Assembly: GCA_019454105.1 (NCBI GenBank)
Contig: CP075364.1
Coordinates: 2,607,362-2,671,361 of the forward strand
Origin: Fimbriimonadaceae bacterium
GTDB lineage: Bacteria > Armatimonadota > Fimbriimonadia > Fimbriimonadales > Fimbriimonadaceae
Reading direction: 5' to 3'
DNA: 64,000 nt
The first letter of the stretch is position 1. Each line of letters starts with the position of its first letter. The notes beneath the pieces are model-generated. The model made no database searches. It had not been told where the DNA came from and worked only from the letters and a program-made list of their open reading frames with translations. Below are positions 44,259-51,874 of the stretch, piece after piece. The translations under genes and the position numbers were made by a program.

Positions 44259-44707
44259 CGACCTAAGGCCCCTCGGATTCGGTCCACGACGTCGCCCATC
44301 CCGTGCCTCAACTCGCACTCCCATATGGTGAGCACGGTGAAGCCCAGTCGTTCAAGTTCGGCCCGTCGTTCCTCGTGCCGGGCCCGGTTTCGCTCAATTT
44401 TGGTTTGCCAAAAAAGGGCGTTCGTGGAGGGCATCCTCGCGCGTCCACAGTCGTGGCCGTGCCAAAAGCATCCATGGACAAAGACGGCCAATCGGGACGG
44501 GCCAAAGACGATGTCGGGCGTGCCAGGAAGCTTGCGGACGTTCTTACGATAGCCACGCAACCCTTCGGCCCAGAGAGCTGATCGAAGGGTCACCTCGGGT
44601 TTGGTGCCCGTGCTCCGGTTGCCCTGCATCGACCGTCGAGTCGACTCAGCGACGGTCAGGGTTTCCCGCAGTCGGTTGAGGCCGTAGAGCTTGCCAGTGT
44701 CAGCCAC
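44255..44707 (-). CDS. vsr: Very short patch repair endonuclease (Vsr)
   Basis: It has 150 residues from a GTG start. Vsr nicks 5' to the T of T:G mismatches that arise from 5-methylcytosine deamination. The N-terminal helix has TRRSMQGNRSTGTKPEVTLRSAL. Asp65 in TPDIVF is the metal ligand. VFVHGCFWHGHDC holds His83 and the zinc residues Cys80, His85 and Cys87; Cys131 in WECEL completes the zinc set. The usual partner, a cytosine-C5 methyltransferase, is not adjacent. Instead the gene is coupled to the AlbA_2 protein gene by a 4-bp overlap. Confidence 0.93.
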   Translation of the reverse strand: MADTGKLYGLNRLRETLTVAESTRRSMQGNRSTGTKPEVTLRSALWAEGLRGYRKNVRKLPGTPDIVFGPSRLAVFVHGCFWHGHDCGRARMPSTNALFWQTKIERNRARHEERRAELERLGFTVLTIWECELRHGMGDVVDRIRGALGR

Positions 44708-44735
44708 TGCCGCTCTATTGTGGCCCGAACGACGC

Positions 44736-45743
44736 TCATCGCCCTTCGGCCTTCAGCGATGCCCAGAACTTGTCTCGGGCTTTGACAGCTCGGGCGGGGA
44801 AATCGGTGAAAAGGCCGTCGGCTCCTGCGTCCAAAAACGCGGCGATCTCCGAGTCCGGGTCTGTGCTCAAAGGGAGGAACTGAGCCTCGTCGCGAAAGGT
44901 CCAAACGTGCACTTTGAGCTTCTGGCGCCGGGCCTCCCGAACAAGCTCGGTCGGCGTCCCAAGCCCACGCGGTCCTTTCGGAACCACGAGATCTTTGCTT
45001 GGGCCGATTCCTTGGGCATAGCTCGCGATGAACTTCAGACCTTCGGGAGTCGCTAAGTCGGCGTATCCCCGGGGATCGCTCGCGAGAGTCAGATCGTAAG
45101 GGCGGCCGATCGGGCTCAACAGCTGCACCAGCGGACTCTTGACCAGAGCCCTAAGCCGCTGAAGCGGCCCCACCTCGAAGCACTGGACAAAGACCTTGGC
45201 TCTCGGGTCATCCAGTCCATGGGCCTTCAAAGCACTGGCCATGGCCCCAACCATGTCGAGCTTGACGGAATTGAAATAGGTCGGGTGCTTCATCTCTGGG
45301 TAAACGCCGATGCCGCGCTTCCGGGCGAGGGCAACTACCTCATCGAACGTCGCCACATCGAACTTCCCGTCGAACTTCGCGCTTTCCGGGCGGATCTTAG
45401 GCAGTCTCTCCTTGGCTCGAAGAGTCTTGACCTCGGCAAGCGTGAAGTCTTCGGAAAACCATCCGATGACCCTTTGCCCATCGATCGTCTTCGTCGTCTT
45501 GCGAGAAGCGAACTCGGGTCTGGTGGCCACGTCGGTCGAGTCGCTCAACTCGTTCTCGTGTCGGGCGATCAAGGCCCCGTCTTGAGTCATCACCAAGTCC
45601 GGCTCGACATAGTCGGCGCCTTGGGCGATCGCGAGCTCGTATGCGGCGAGGGTGTGTTCGGGACGTTCTCCGCTCGCTCCTCGGTGAGCGATGACGAGGG
45701 GTCGATCGACGGCGATGGCAATGGCGAGGAGCGTTCCGAAGAT
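44736..45743 (-). CDS. Glycerophosphodiester phosphodiesterase (start codon unclear)
   Basis: The first canonical starts (TTG, GTG, ATG at 45602-45594) lie inside the family core. They would lose the conserved N-terminal catalytic segment VIAHRGASGERPEHTLAAYE. That segment is encoded in the same open frame, which is open from a stop codon at 45753-45755. No ATG, GTG or TTG lies between. ATC at 45743 (after GTGGAGGC) or ATT at 45722 are possible rare starts, giving about 335 residues. YVEPDLVMTQDG and YPEMKHP support the family. The enzyme splits glycerophosphodiesters. A short hydrophobic GTLLAIAIAV precedes the core. Confidence 0.8.
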   Translation of the reverse strand: MFGTLLAIAIAVDRPLVIAHRGASGERPEHTLAAYELAIAQGADYVEPDLVMTQDGALIARHENELSDSTDVATRPEFASRKTTKTIDGQRVIGWFSEDFTLAEVKTLRAKERLPKIRPESAKFDGKFDVATFDEVVALARKRGIGVYPEMKHPTYFNSVKLDMVGAMASALKAHGLDDPRAKVFVQCFEVGPLQRLRALVKSPLVQLLSPIGRPYDLTLASDPRGYADLATPEGLKFIASYAQGIGPSKDLVVPKGPRGLGTPTELVREARRQKLKVHVWTFRDEAQFLPLSTDPDSEIAAFLDAGADGLFTDFPARAVKARDKFWASLKAEGR

Positions 45744-45824
45744 GCCTCCACGTTACGGGCTCGACGTCAAGCTGACGTTAAGAACCAGTGCATGACATTG
45801 GAAACTTGACGACCCTGAGCCAGT

Positions 45825-46226
45825 TCAGTAGCCTGAGACGACCGACTCAAGCGTCTTGGTGGCGCTGAAATGGCCAAACTTTGAGCCGAGCGGCATCGTT
45901 TGCGGCTTGAGCTTCCCGAATTCAGGTTTCGACTCGGATGGACAAGTCTGCTGATCGCGCTCGCCGAGGGCCATTTCGATGACACTCAGCCCTTTTTGCC
46001 CCGAATGCTCGTCACCGGTGACCATCAGGAACATGCGGACATGGCGGATAACGTCTTCCCGGTCGGTCGAGCAGGTGAACTGAACCGACCGGAACGCACA
46101 AGTGGAGACCGCGACACCGCCGAATGGGTGTCCGACCAAGACAGGAACCATCACCAGTCGGGACATTTCGAGCTCCGCCGAATTCGGCTGGGCCAGCGTC
46201 ATCACCATGGTCAGCGTCGCGAGCAA
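45825..46226 (-). CDS. Small secreted protein, unknown function
   Basis: It has 133 residues. TTG at 46226 is preceded by AGGAGGA at a spacing of 9 bases, a very good ribosome site. A short hydrophobic N-terminus (MLATLTMVMTLAQPNSAE) looks like a signal peptide. The mature part has CSTDREDVIRHVRMFLM, a central GDEHSGQKGLSVIEMALGER and five Cys in all. Codon use has the GC-rich third positions of neighbours. No family is recognised. It is divergent from purS with about 115 bp between the starts. Confidence 0.62.
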   Translation of the reverse strand: MLATLTMVMTLAQPNSAELEMSRLVMVPVLVGHPFGGVAVSTCAFRSVQFTCSTDREDVIRHVRMFLMVTGDEHSGQKGLSVIEMALGERDQQTCPSESKPEFGKLKPQTMPLGSKFGHFSATKTLESVVSGY

Positions 46227-46242
46227 GTGTCAGTTCCTCCTG

Positions 46243-46256
46243 CAGTCAAATGACTG
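46243..46256. repeat. Short palindrome in the leader of the small secreted protein gene
   Basis: CAGTCA (46243-46248) and TGACTG (46251-46256) are perfect 6-bp inverted repeats with a 2-base gap. It sits just upstream of the ribosome site on the minus strand. It could be an operator, or a hairpin that hides the ribosome site. Confidence 0.35.
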
Positions 46257-46341
46257 TACCCTACTTTACGGACGATCAACCGGTTCGTTTCGGATCTAGC
46301 GTGGCCCATCGACGAAGGGCGAGGGCGACTCAGAATGAGAC

Positions 46342-46575
46342 ATGCCCGTCGTGCGAGTGCACGTGACCCTCAAACCCGCCCTGCTCGATTCAGCCGGCCG
46401 GACCCTCCTCGGATCTCTGCACAAGTTGGGCTATCCGGAGGTTCAAGACGCTAGGATCGGCAAAGTCATCGAATTGACTTTCGAGAGCTACGACGAAGCA
46501 AGGGTCAAAGAGATGGGCGAGAAGCTTCTCGCCAATCCAGTCACCGAAGACTTCAGGATTGAGGTCGTCGAATGA
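46342..46575 (+). CDS. purS: Phosphoribosylformylglycinamidine synthase subunit PurS
   Basis: It has 77 residues, the family length. PurS is the small structural subunit that bridges PurL and PurQ in the fourth purine synthesis step. Family features are VRVHVTLKPALLDSAGRTLLGSLHKLGY and VIELTFESYDEARVKEMGEKLLANP. It overlaps purQ by 4 bases (ATGA), so subunit amounts would be matched. A purL gene is not adjacent. Confidence 0.93.
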   Translation: MPVVRVHVTLKPALLDSAGRTLLGSLHKLGYPEVQDARIGKVIELTFESYDEARVKEMGEKLLANPVTEDFRIEVVE

Positions 46576-47240
46576 AGGTCGCCGTCGTCCGGTTCCCAGG
46601 TTCGAATTGCGACCAAGACGCCTTCCATAGCTTGCGAGAGGACCTCGGGGTTCAAGCTGAATACGTTTGGTACGAGGAGACCGACCTGAGCGACTATCAG
46701 GCTGTCTTCCTGCCAGGTGGCTTTTCTTATGGCGACTACCTCCGCTGTGGAGCCATGGCGGCCCGGGCCCCGGTTATGGACGAAGTGCGCCGGTTCGCCC
46801 GCGAGGGAAGGCCAGTCATTGGCTCTTGCAACGGCTTCCAAGTGCTCTGCGAGGCAGGGATCCTTCCCGGAGCGCTGATGCGGAACACGAGCGAGAAGTT
46901 CGTCTGCCGAGACGTCTGGATCGAGGCCCAGACCAAGAGATCGCCTTGGACCTCACAGGTCGACCGCCCTCTCCAGATCCCCGTGGCCCATGGAGAAGGC
47001 CGGTACGTGTGCGGCTCAGATGGGCTCAAGAAGCTTCAGGACAAGGATCAGATTGCCTTTCGATATGTCGGCGAGTCGGGGAATCCCAATGGATCGGAAT
47101 TCGATATAGCCGGAGTCTTGAACCTTGAAGGCAACGTCCTGGGGCTCATGCCCCACCCTGAACGGGCGACCAAGCCCATCTTAGGGTCGTCCGATGGACT
47201 CATGATCCTTTTCGGGCTCAAACTGGTGGCCGCGGGGTAG
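46572..47240 (+). CDS. purQ: Phosphoribosylformylglycinamidine synthase subunit PurQ (glutaminase)
   Basis: It has 222 residues. PurQ frees ammonia from glutamine for FGAM synthesis. The N-terminus reads VAVVRFPGSNCDQDAFH. The nucleophile elbow is GSCNGFQVLCEAGILPGAL, with Cys as catalytic residue. GDYLRCGAMAA and the late LGLMPHPERATKPILG hold the catalytic His and Glu. It is coupled to purS and followed by a hairpin at 47251-47268. Confidence 0.96.
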   Translation: MKVAVVRFPGSNCDQDAFHSLREDLGVQAEYVWYEETDLSDYQAVFLPGGFSYGDYLRCGAMAARAPVMDEVRRFAREGRPVIGSCNGFQVLCEAGILPGALMRNTSEKFVCRDVWIEAQTKRSPWTSQVDRPLQIPVAHGEGRYVCGSDGLKKLQDKDQIAFRYVGESGNPNGSEFDIAGVLNLEGNVLGLMPHPERATKPILGSSDGLMILFGLKLVAAG

Positions 47241-47250
47241 GATCGAACCT

Positions 47251-47268
47251 CGATTCTGCCGAGAATCG
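47251..47268 (+). terminator. Hairpin after purQ
   Basis: CGATTCT (47251-47257) pairs with AGAATCG (47262-47268) around a 4-base loop, followed by TCTTGAT. It is a short stem with no long T-run. It may weakly end purSQ or just separate it from the NlpC gene. Confidence 0.4.
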
Positions 47269-47279
47269 TCTTGATAGCG

Positions 47280-48023
47280 ATGGTCAGGCGCACGATCCTC
47301 CTCACTTTCTTGCTGGCGGCTTTCTCCCCATTTGCGCGCGCCTCGGAGGAAGGACGCGTCATCGGCAAGCTTGGGCAGACCGTCGACACGGCTCCCATCA
47401 GGGCGACCGCCAACCCCAAGTCGCGCGTTTACTACACGGCCAAGAAGTTTCAGTACTTGGTGATCAACCCATCGGGCAAATCGGGATGGTTGAAGGTCGT
47501 CCTTCAGAACGGCCGTTCCGGCTTTATCAGTGCCGACGTCGTCGCCCGGCTCCCCTACGACGTTCGGGTGAGCGACACGAAGCCTGCCAGAACCGGTGGC
47601 TCGCAAGCCTCGAGGAGCGCGACCCCCAGCGGAGCGGTCGGCAGCATGCTGGACTACTCATTCCGGTATATCGGGACGCCGTACAAGTGGGGTGGAGAGA
47701 GCCTGACGAAAGGAATCGACTGCTCGGCGTTCGTTCAAAAGCTCTTCGGCAAGATCGGGGTCGACCTGCCGCGGACGGCGGCCCAGCAAGCCCTGGTCGG
47801 CACTCCCATTGAAAGGTTCGAGCATCTTCAGCCTGGAGACCGTCTGTACTTCTGGGAAGACCGGCGTCGAATGATTGGGCACACTGGAATCTTCCTCGGC
47901 TTCACCCAGGACGGTCGGGCCCACTTCATCCACTCAAGCAGCGGCCGGAGGGGCGTCCAGACCGACGACCTCGCCAAACCGAATTGGCGGCGGCTCCTGG
48001 TCGCGGCCCGGCGCGACGTCTAG
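47280..48023 (+). CDS. Secreted NlpC/P60 peptidase with an SH3-like domain
   Basis: ATG 47280 is used (a TTG at 47271 is close); 247 residues. A signal peptide (MVRRTILLTFLLAAFSPFARA) is followed by an SH3-like module (DTAPIRATANPKSRVYYTAKKFQYLVI). The NlpC/P60 domain starts at about residue 120: YIGTPYKWGGESLTKGIDCSAFVQKLFGKIG holds the nucleophile Cys. IGHTGIFLGF carries the His, and FIHSSSGRRGV follows. It would cut D-Glu-diaminopimelate bonds in peptidoglycan stems. It is convergent with the DUF1611 gene, overlapping by 4 bp. Confidence 0.92.
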   Translation: MVRRTILLTFLLAAFSPFARASEEGRVIGKLGQTVDTAPIRATANPKSRVYYTAKKFQYLVINPSGKSGWLKVVLQNGRSGFISADVVARLPYDVRVSDTKPARTGGSQASRSATPSGAVGSMLDYSFRYIGTPYKWGGESLTKGIDCSAFVQKLFGKIGVDLPRTAAQQALVGTPIERFEHLQPGDRLYFWEDRRRMIGHTGIFLGFTQDGRAHFIHSSSGRRGVQTDDLAKPNWRRLLVAARRDV

Positions 48024-49051
48024 TCGGCCAGAACCGCATCAAGCAACCGGTCGGCCCCGTGCCGGACAGGGTCGCAACAAGGCAGACCCGTCTCGCCTTC
48101 GGTGTTCTGCACAGCTTCGAGAGCCTCGTCGTCTGACAGATAAAACGTATTGAGGGCCACCCCCACCGTCTTGGGCCGATCGAACGAGCCGAGAGCCTCG
48201 GCCACATCTTCGTAGAGGCGGACGACGCTCGCGAGAGCGGGAACGTGGATCGAGGGAAAGTTCTTGAGCGAAGCCATCCCGGCCCGATGGCAAAGCACGA
48301 GGTGGGTCGGACAGCTTCCCCGCATCAAAGGAAGGGTCGCGCTGCTGGCCGGATTCAGGAGCGACCCTTGCCCTTCGATCACGACCAGGCGCCGGTCGGC
48401 ATGGCGAAGCACTTCGCGTTCGACCGCGCCCGAAGCGTAGTCGAGACGCACGGCGTCAAGTGGCACGCCGGAGCCCATGATCGTGATTCCAGTTTGTCCA
48501 GTGGCGACAAAGGCTGAACCGAGTCCTCGGTGTCTGGCGGCGAGTTCGATCTCTAACCCCGCTGTCATCTTGCCCACGCTCATGTCGGTTCCGACCATCA
48601 AGAGTCGCCGGTTGTCGAGACTCCGGGCCAGCCCGTGGCCGCTTCCCAATCCAGGCGGCTCGGTCCTGATGTCCCACACGAATTGGTCGGGTTCCAACTG
48701 AGGATAGCGACTTGCCAAATGATCATGGAGGCCGTTCACCAGACTCAAGCCGAGCTCGGCCGCACGGTCCAGGGCTGGCAACCAGGCTTCAGGGACGCGG
48801 CCCCCGAGCGGCGCGATCCCGAGGACCAACGCCTTGGCCCCGAGACCCTTGGCGTCCTCGATTGTGGCCACGATTGGGGCGTCCCGGCCCACGCGAGTCA
48901 AGTCGTGCACCCGTTGCCCGGCATGGCACGGATCCACGACCGCCACGACCGGGTTCGGAGAATAACGGAGCACACCGAGCCCCATCTTCCCGGTGTTCTC
49001 TTCGAACGCTCCGGCCATGAAGAGGGCCATAGGCTGGTCGGGCCGCAGCAT
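48020..49051 (-). CDS. DUF1611 protein with a P-loop (DgcN-like)
   Basis: It has 343 residues. It matches the DUF1611 layout: an N-terminal Rossmann-like part (AIVATIEDAKGLGAKALVLGIAPLGG) and a C-terminal P-loop part. GTDMSVGKMT is at residues 154-163, and VVIEGQGSLLNPASSATLPL follows. I recall that DUF1611 members paired with a dipeptide epimerase act as D-glutamate N-acetyltransferases (DgcN with DgcA). That link is from memory and is not shown by the sequence. It lies 10 bp after the epimerase gene. Confidence 0.85.
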   Translation of the reverse strand: MLRPDQPMALFMAGAFEENTGKMGLGVLRYSPNPVVAVVDPCHAGQRVHDLTRVGRDAPIVATIEDAKGLGAKALVLGIAPLGGRVPEAWLPALDRAAELGLSLVNGLHDHLASRYPQLEPDQFVWDIRTEPPGLGSGHGLARSLDNRRLLMVGTDMSVGKMTAGLEIELAARHRGLGSAFVATGQTGITIMGSGVPLDAVRLDYASGAVEREVLRHADRRLVVIEGQGSLLNPASSATLPLMRGSCPTHLVLCHRAGMASLKNFPSIHVPALASVVRLYEDVAEALGSFDRPKTVGVALNTFYLSDDEALEAVQNTEGETGLPCCDPVRHGADRLLDAVLAD

Positions 49052-49061
49052 CGCCTGGAAT

Positions 49062-50102
49062 CTACCTCTCGTTCAACTCGGCCCCGTGCCCAGGCTTTCC
49101 AGATGGAAGGACGACGCCATCGACCCATCGCGTCCCCTCTGCCGGATCTGGACTCAGATTCAAGTGCGAGTCAAGATCGATCTGGTCGAAGAGCGCGCCG
49201 ATCGAGGCTCCGGCCGAGATCGCGACCGAAGACTCGCCCATGCATCCAATCATGGTTTGGAGCCCGTGGGCCCTGGCGACGGCGACCAGCCGCAGGGCTT
49301 CGGTCAAGCCACCGGTTTTCATGAGCTTGAGGTTGACTCCGTGGCAGCGGTCGGCCAGTCGGGCCGCGTCGGACGAAGTCCGGACCGACTCGTCCAGAAA
49401 GATGGGCAACGGGCTGCCGGGCACGAGGTCCGCTAACTCGTCCTCGGCTCCGGCCGGAAGGGGTTGCTCGATGGAGTCACATCCTTGCTCGGCCAGCCAC
49501 GCGACCATCTTCTTGGCCACCGAGAGGCTCCAGCCTCCGTTGGCGTCGGTTCTGAGTCCGGCTCGGTGCCGGTCGGCGGCCCTCTTTGCGGCGAGAAACT
49601 GCTCTTGGTCGGCTTCGTGCCCCTCGGGGTTCCCGAGCTTCACCTTGAGAAATCTGGCCCCTGTCCGCGCCAGGAACTCATCCGCCCGGTCCAAGACGAC
49701 GTCGGGCGGATTGATCCCGACTGTGACGCTTGTGGGAGCGGTCGGCCAAGGAAGGCCGAATACTTGGTTGAGCGGGAGCCCGGCCCGACGTCCGATCAGG
49801 TCCCAATGAGCCACGTCCAACGCCGCCATCGCGGCCGGGTCGGATCCGGCTTCGTGCATCGACGCCCAAAGCTCATGGGGGCTCGCTCCCGATTGGAGAA
49901 GTGGCTCGAAGGCCCGGAGTTGCTCCTCAGCCTCCGCTGCCAGAGTGTCGTCGTGGCCGGTTCCAGGGGCACACTCGCCGATTCCGGTATGAACCCCGTC
50001 CGAGACCGTTACGAACAGGTTCCAGGAGCCGATCGAGAGCCCCCGGCTGATCATGAGCGGGTGGCGCTTGTTCAGCCGCACCCGGCGGAAGGCGACGATC
50101 AT
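49062..50102 (-). CDS. Dipeptide epimerase, enolase superfamily (L-Ala-D/L-Glu epimerase-like)
   Basis: It has 346 residues. The mandelate-racemase-type barrel has the catalytic KxK pair in FLKVKLG (Lys153, Lys155). The metal ligands are Asp186 (RTDANGGW), Glu212 (IEQP) and Asp237 (LDESV). The second lysine is in VNLKLMKTGG (Lys259). The likely reaction swaps the stereochemistry at the second residue of L-Ala-D-Glu during peptidoglycan recycling. Because DUF1611 follows, the DgcA activity (N-acetyl-D-Glu) is an alternative. It lies 12 bp after the HAD gene. Confidence 0.92.
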   Translation of the reverse strand: MIVAFRRVRLNKRHPLMISRGLSIGSWNLFVTVSDGVHTGIGECAPGTGHDDTLAAEAEEQLRAFEPLLQSGASPHELWASMHEAGSDPAAMAALDVAHWDLIGRRAGLPLNQVFGLPWPTAPTSVTVGINPPDVVLDRADEFLARTGARFLKVKLGNPEGHEADQEQFLAAKRAADRHRAGLRTDANGGWSLSVAKKMVAWLAEQGCDSIEQPLPAGAEDELADLVPGSPLPIFLDESVRTSSDAARLADRCHGVNLKLMKTGGLTEALRLVAVARAHGLQTMIGCMGESSVAISAGASIGALFDQIDLDSHLNLSPDPAEGTRWVDGVVLPSGKPGHGAELNER

Positions 50103-50114
50103 GCGATCCCGATG

Positions 50115-50873
50115 CTACCGCCCGAGGAGGGAGTCGGCCAGTTCCATCAGGGTCGCTCCGCCGGGCTGGCCCGCTGGAAGCTCGTCCTCGACCCCGGTCA
50201 GTGTGAGCCACGTCGGGCAGCCGGCCCGACGCCCACATTCGATGTCGGTGTCGAGCCGGTCGCCCACGACAAGAAGGTCTTCGGGCCGTACCTGGAGGTC
50301 ATCGAGGATCCACCCGACCAAGCCGGTTTCCGGCTTGCCGAGGGTGACCGGAGCGCGCCCGCTGGCGACCTCGACCGCAGCGACCAGAGCCCCGGCTCCA
50401 GGTTCGAGCTTGCCCTCCTCCAGTGGGTAGGTCGCGTCCCGGTTGGTCGCAATGAACTCGGCACCGGCCCGGATAAGACGCGCGGCAGTCGCCAAGTCGG
50501 CATAGGTGGCCTGCCGCGCAATGCCGACGACGACCGCCGAAGCCCCGTCGTCGGACAACTCGATTCCGGAGTCAGAGAGCGTTTCCTTGAGGCCTGGCTC
50601 GCCCAGACAGAAAACCCGCGTGTGACTTTGGGAAGCGCAATACCGGGCCGTGAGAGGCCCAGTGCCGTAGACCCAGACCGGCTCGCACGGAATGCCGAGC
50701 CCCTGCAGCTTGGCGGCCACAGCACTCGGCTGGGCCGCCGAATTGTTGGTCGCATAGCGCAAGTGGCATCCGGCCCGGAAGAGCCGGTCGAGAGCTTCGA
50801 CCGCTCCGGTCACCGCCTCTGAGCCGCGGTAGACCGTGCCGTCCAAATCAAGGGCCAAGGCCCTCACTGGCAC
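50115..50873 (-). CDS. HAD-IIA family sugar-phosphatase (NagD/AraL-like)
   Basis: It has 252 residues. Motif I is LDLDGTVYRG, with Asp nucleophile and proton donor Asp. Motif II is ATNNS; motif III-IV region is LGKPETGLVGWIL and VVGDRLDTDIECGRRAGC. The C2-type cap lies between. Family members remove phosphate from small sugar phosphates or nucleotides. The start overlaps the end of the prenyl synthase gene by 10 bp. Substrate is unknown. Confidence 0.9.
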   Translation of the reverse strand: MPVRALALDLDGTVYRGSEAVTGAVEALDRLFRAGCHLRYATNNSAAQPSAVAAKLQGLGIPCEPVWVYGTGPLTARYCASQSHTRVFCLGEPGLKETLSDSGIELSDDGASAVVVGIARQATYADLATAARLIRAGAEFIATNRDATYPLEEGKLEPGAGALVAAVEVASGRAPVTLGKPETGLVGWILDDLQVRPEDLLVVGDRLDTDIECGRRAGCPTWLTLTGVEDELPAGQPGGATLMELADSLLGR

Positions 50874-51874
50874 CGGTCGATCGAGAACCGGGCGAGCGAG
50901 GCCAGCAAGCCGCGGACCTCCGAATCGGGCAGGGTTTCAAGGGCCAGCCATGCGATCTCGGCATGCCGCTCGGCTTCCGCCCGAGCCTGGTTGAGAGCCC
51001 CTCGGGTCTGCATCCAGGCCCTGATCATGGCCAAGTCGTCGTCCGAGACCCCGTTGCCAAACTTCTTGCGAGTGAAGCTGGACTCTTCTTCGCTCAGGGT
51101 GTCTCGCAAGTAGATGAGCGGGAGGGTCGCTTGAGCCTCTCTGAAGTCGGTCGCGTGCGGTTTGCCAGTCACGACCGGATCGCCTTCGTAATCGAGGACG
51201 TCGTCGGTGATTTGGAAAGCCATGCCAAGGTGATGGCCGAATCGAGCGAGCGCGTCACGGTGGGCGTCCGAGGCTCCGGCGAGCAGGGCCCCGGCCTCGC
51301 AACAGACTTGGGTGAAGGCGGCGGTTTTCTTACGGATGACCTCTCGATGGTCTTGTTCAGAGATGTCGAACTCGCCCCGTACTTCGACCTCACGGACTTC
51401 GCCCTCGGCCATCTCGACCACGGCCGAGCTGACGGCTCGGATCAGGTCGAGGTCGCCGTCTTGGGCGAGGATGCGCATCGACTTAGCGAGAAGCACGTCT
51501 CCGCCCAGGATAGCGGCGGTGTTCCCGTGCAGGCTGGCGGCCGTCGGTTGGTTGCGGCGGGTCGCGGCCTGGTCGATGACGTCGTCGTGAATGAGTGTCG
51601 CCATGTGAATGAGCTCAAGGCAGGCACCAACGCGGCTCGCACGCTCGTCGTCCACCGTGCGTCCTGTCGCCAGAGCGGACACATAGGCCAGCGCAGGACG
51701 GATCCGCTTGCCACCCGAGCGGAGCGTGACCACGCCGACAGACTCGACGAGCTCGACCGAGCTTCCCACTTGTTCCAAGAGTTCGCGATCGACCTCGGAC
51801 AGATAGCGGTCGAGCCTCTCCATCAAACCTGGATCGAGTCCCCCTTCGAGCCCCAGAAGCGTGGCCAAGCTCAT
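50864..51874 (-). CDS. Polyprenyl diphosphate synthase
   Basis: The start is ATG 51874 within the MenG stop (ATGA), giving 336 residues. It makes the long isoprenoid tail of quinones from IPP and an allylic primer. The first aspartate-rich motif is LIHDDVIDQAATRR and the second is ITDDVLDYEGD. SGGKRIRPALAYVSA is the diphosphate-binding stretch. It is next to the MenG/UbiE gene, which supports a role in menaquinone side-chain synthesis (HepT/IspB type). The exact chain length cannot be read. Confidence 0.93.
   Translation of the reverse strand: MSLATLLGLEGGLDPGLMERLDRYLSEVDRELLEQVGSSVELVESVGVVTLRSGGKRIRPALAYVSALATGRTVDDERASRVGACLELIHMATLIHDDVIDQAATRRNQPTAASLHGNTAAILGGDVLLAKSMRILAQDGDLDLIRAVSSAVVEMAEGEVREVEVRGEFDISEQDHREVIRKKTAAFTQVCCEAGALLAGASDAHRDALARFGHHLGMAFQITDDVLDYEGDPVVTGKPHATDFREAQATLPLIYLRDTLSEEESSFTRKKFGNGVSDDDLAMIRAWMQTRGALNQARAEAERHAEIAWLALETLPDSEVRGLLASLARFSIDRCQ

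Noticed and set aside
45900-46253. Plus-strand ORF (117 codons)
   Set aside because: It overlaps the better-supported minus-strand secreted protein, which has a strong ribosome site and signal peptide; the plus frame has neither.
47241-47270. Second tRNA-like element (ggatcgaacct) after purQ
   Set aside because: Only a T-arm-like fragment is present; there is no acceptor or anticodon stem.
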